From Membranipora membranacea (Eukaryota > Bryozoa > Gymnolaemata > Cheilostomatida > Membraniporidae): a DNA stretch of 64,000 nt. Position numbers and translations under genes: made by a program. The stretch lies in assembly GCA_914767715.1 (NCBI GenBank), contig OU612072.1, forward strand, positions 5,704,001-5,768,000, read 5' to 3'. This document shows positions 61,929 through 64,000 of the stretch, piece after piece; position 1 is the first letter of the stretch; each line of letters begins with the position of its first letter. The notes beneath the pieces were generated by a model that ran no database searches, was not told the DNA's origin, and worked only from the letters and a program-made list of their open reading frames with translations.

Positions 61929-62670
61929 CATGGAAATATGAGGTTCAATGACAACCATGACAATTGGTTGTCAGGGACTAACCGACGCAGCAAATCAATT
62001 TGCTTTATTTCAGGATTTTGGAGTTGACAACACACCGCAAAAATCGAGGTTCAAAGCAACAGAAATACCTTGCCTTATCAGTTCAGAATGTCAGGGATTC
62101 AACTTTCATCACAGATAGGTGATACAGGTGTCAATTGTTCCACGTAAAATTAGCTGACCCCCTCTAGAGGAGATGTAGAAGTATTTGCCAATAGATCCAA
62201 TAGAAACACAACATTTGGCATGATATTAGGTGAGCATATTCACATTTCTTCTGCTTAAAATGTGTGCACAACCAGAATCCATTTTGTTACTATAACTTTG
62301 TAAATTTTGAGGACAAATAAGGGGGAACTTAGCAAAGTCTTATGTGACTTACACCTGCCCATGTATTTTATATCAAAAATTAGCTTTCAAAAGTCCATTG
62401 TGTATGTCAAATAAAGATGAAGAATGTATAGCGTTATTGGTTCACTAATGTGTCATAATCAATTGCTGAGGAAAATTTATCCATACCATTCCAGGTCAAC
62501 ATAATACTATGAAGATCTTGCCGTCCGAATAGAGCACATGTACAGTACCTGCTCAGTATGACACAATACAAGCTCATGGAATTTAGATATATCTATTTTA
62601 GATGATAATGTTACAGCGGGTTGAATTAATGAGGGCACAATTCAATAGATGGGATCTACACTTGAAGTGA
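61929..62670 (+). pseudogene. Decayed duplicate of the secreted PAN-FTP lectin gene
   Basis: Exon 1 homology runs from the ATG at 61,929 to the donor at 62,229. The fourth codon is TGA, several cysteine codons and an internal segment are lost, and further stops follow. A remnant of exon 2 (gatgataatgt..., then a stop) is at 62,601-62,670. Exon 3 is not found. The upstream gaaggcagacatgg matches the working gene, so this arose by tandem duplication. Confidence 0.85.
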
Positions 62671-64000
62671 TGTTTTTCTTATTCTGCTTCCATTGATTGA
62701 TTTGTGAGCTGTAAAGGTAGCTTGTGGATCCTTAGCCTAATTGGTAAATCACATCTCAAGCCCCCAGAGTTGACCGAAATTCTGAGCCAAGACTGCAACT
62801 TTGCTCGATAGTGCTAACCTGGCTGTATTTATTCCCATCCTTCAATATTTTAGAGGGCAAGGTCATCACCGCACATATATTGTATCACTCTGTAGTCAAC
62901 TGACTGCCAGGTTTTGATGGGGAGTAACATTTGCTGTGTTAGTCCTGAGCCATGGACATTAAGCTAACAATACACCTAGTATGATATTATACAGTTTAAG
63001 TCGCTTAATTCAAACTCCAGGGGACCCAGGAAATTGGTTCTAATTATGAGATGTTCTATTTACAATAGTGCAAACTCGCGGGAATTTTCAACGAATATGG
63101 GGTGTATTTCAGGGATTTGACAACCATCAACTTTTTATTTGTTGTATTGTGCAAGCCAAGTGATAATGGAAATAAAACACTGATTACTAGTGAACAGTAG
63201 TAACCACTGAATTGGATATTTATCACTCCTTTGTCTGCATTGTCAAAAAGAAAACTTCTGAACCAAGAGTTACATTCTTCCTTGATTAGAAAAGACAACT
63301 TATAATCATGAGCCCTCTGACTATATGGAGTTATTGTCTTCCTTGGTAGGGGAAGACAATTTCGAATTACAGTTACATTTTCGAATTAAATGGGTAAAAT
63401 AACCATTGGCTGAGCTGGGTACACACTCAGGTGTATGAATTTACAGGAATTTTGAAGTATCAGGATGCGAAATAACGAGCTTACACTGTAAAACATGTTA
63501 ACAATGATGGTGTTGATCACTAGTATTTACTACTGTCATCTTGTGTTGGTCAGCTCTAATTATCCTAGAAGTCGAATTAATAAAATGAAAATGAGCAATG
63601 ATGAGTATCAGAGGTGCGTTTGTTTTGTATGGGTTATTTGTTCAAGTGGGTGGAGTATCTGACACAAATACTACCCTAGAACAAACATGACGTGTCTCTC
63701 CATAGTGGTTCACTCAAACTTCTTTGCTCATTGCTCCACAACCTAATTCATATAAGATCAATCGATGTCTAATACCACATATTTGTAAAGAATTTTAAGA
63801 ACGAATACACAAAACTTCCAGTGATATAGCCAATTGAAAATGCTCTATCACATTTTGTTTATTTGCTGGTTCTGGTCGCTCCCTGCATGGCCCCATTACT
63901 TGTCATAACGTAACACCAGTCATATGAAAGTATTGGCCATAGCTATAGGTCGCTACAGTCGTGATAGTATGGATAAGGAGAGTAAATTAATGTTGAGCTT
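62671..64000. other. Right end of window, nothing assigned
   Basis: No supported exon or repeat structure was recognised on either strand. Confidence 0.4.

Noticed and set aside
1-64000. CRISPR arrays, bacterial operons, prophage
   Set aside because: No regularly spaced repeats, ribosome-binding sites or compact coding; intron-rich gene structure shows an animal genome.

Overview
Animal nuclear DNA. The genes are built from short exons (37-280 bp) with GT-AG introns, the introns hold decayed LINE, SINE and MITE-like elements, and there is no operon structure. I assembled exons by hand from splice sites, reading frame, intron phase and comparison between paralogues. The species cannot be named. 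A fucolectin-type lectin domain joined to fibronectin III repeats and a receptor phosphatase suggests a marine invertebrate, but that is inference.

Bases 1 to about 49,000 hold a tandem family of minus-strand receptor genes. Copy C (48,902 to 32,340) is a receptor tyrosine phosphatase. Its parts are a signal peptide, a fucolectin-like FTP domain, about three FN3-like domains, a membrane-proximal RPTP-type region, one transmembrane helix, a D1 phosphatase domain with all key motifs, a D2 domain that has lost its catalytic residues, and a C-terminal YxN tyrosine motif. Copy A (14,844 to 6,880) has the same ectodomain and the same exon lengths but no phosphatase. Its final exon encodes a short tyrosine-rich tail with two ITIM-like motifs, cut off here by a premature TGA. 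Copy B (26,047 to 20,455) is a decayed duplicate of A that keeps an open version of that tail. Isolated signal-peptide first exons at 223-274, 29,136-29,172 and 29,978-30,025 mark at least three more members.

Copies A and B sit in a segmental duplication whose flanks recur up to four times. Comparing the blocks gives empty sites that date several insertions: a LINE at 2,545-3,390, a LINE-like fragment at 18,304-19,195, a SINE at 25,572-25,767, a 1.17-kb foldback element at 27,242-28,411 and a 228-bp MITE at 30,157-30,384.

Bases 49,000-58,500 show no convincing gene. They contain a MITE with 60-bp terminal repeats, a perfect 248-bp palindrome, and a TTAA-flanked 525-bp foldback element enclosing a tRNA-like sequence. 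From 58,576 a plus-strand three-exon gene encodes a 245-residue secreted protein (PAN/apple-like plus FTP-like domain), followed by a decayed duplicate near 61,930-62,670.

The point of most interest is the pairing, in one cluster, of a lectin receptor that carries its own phosphatase with relatives that carry ITIM-like tails, which in other animals recruit SH2 phosphatases. The two forms could give similar inhibitory outputs from related ectodomains. That functional reading is inference.
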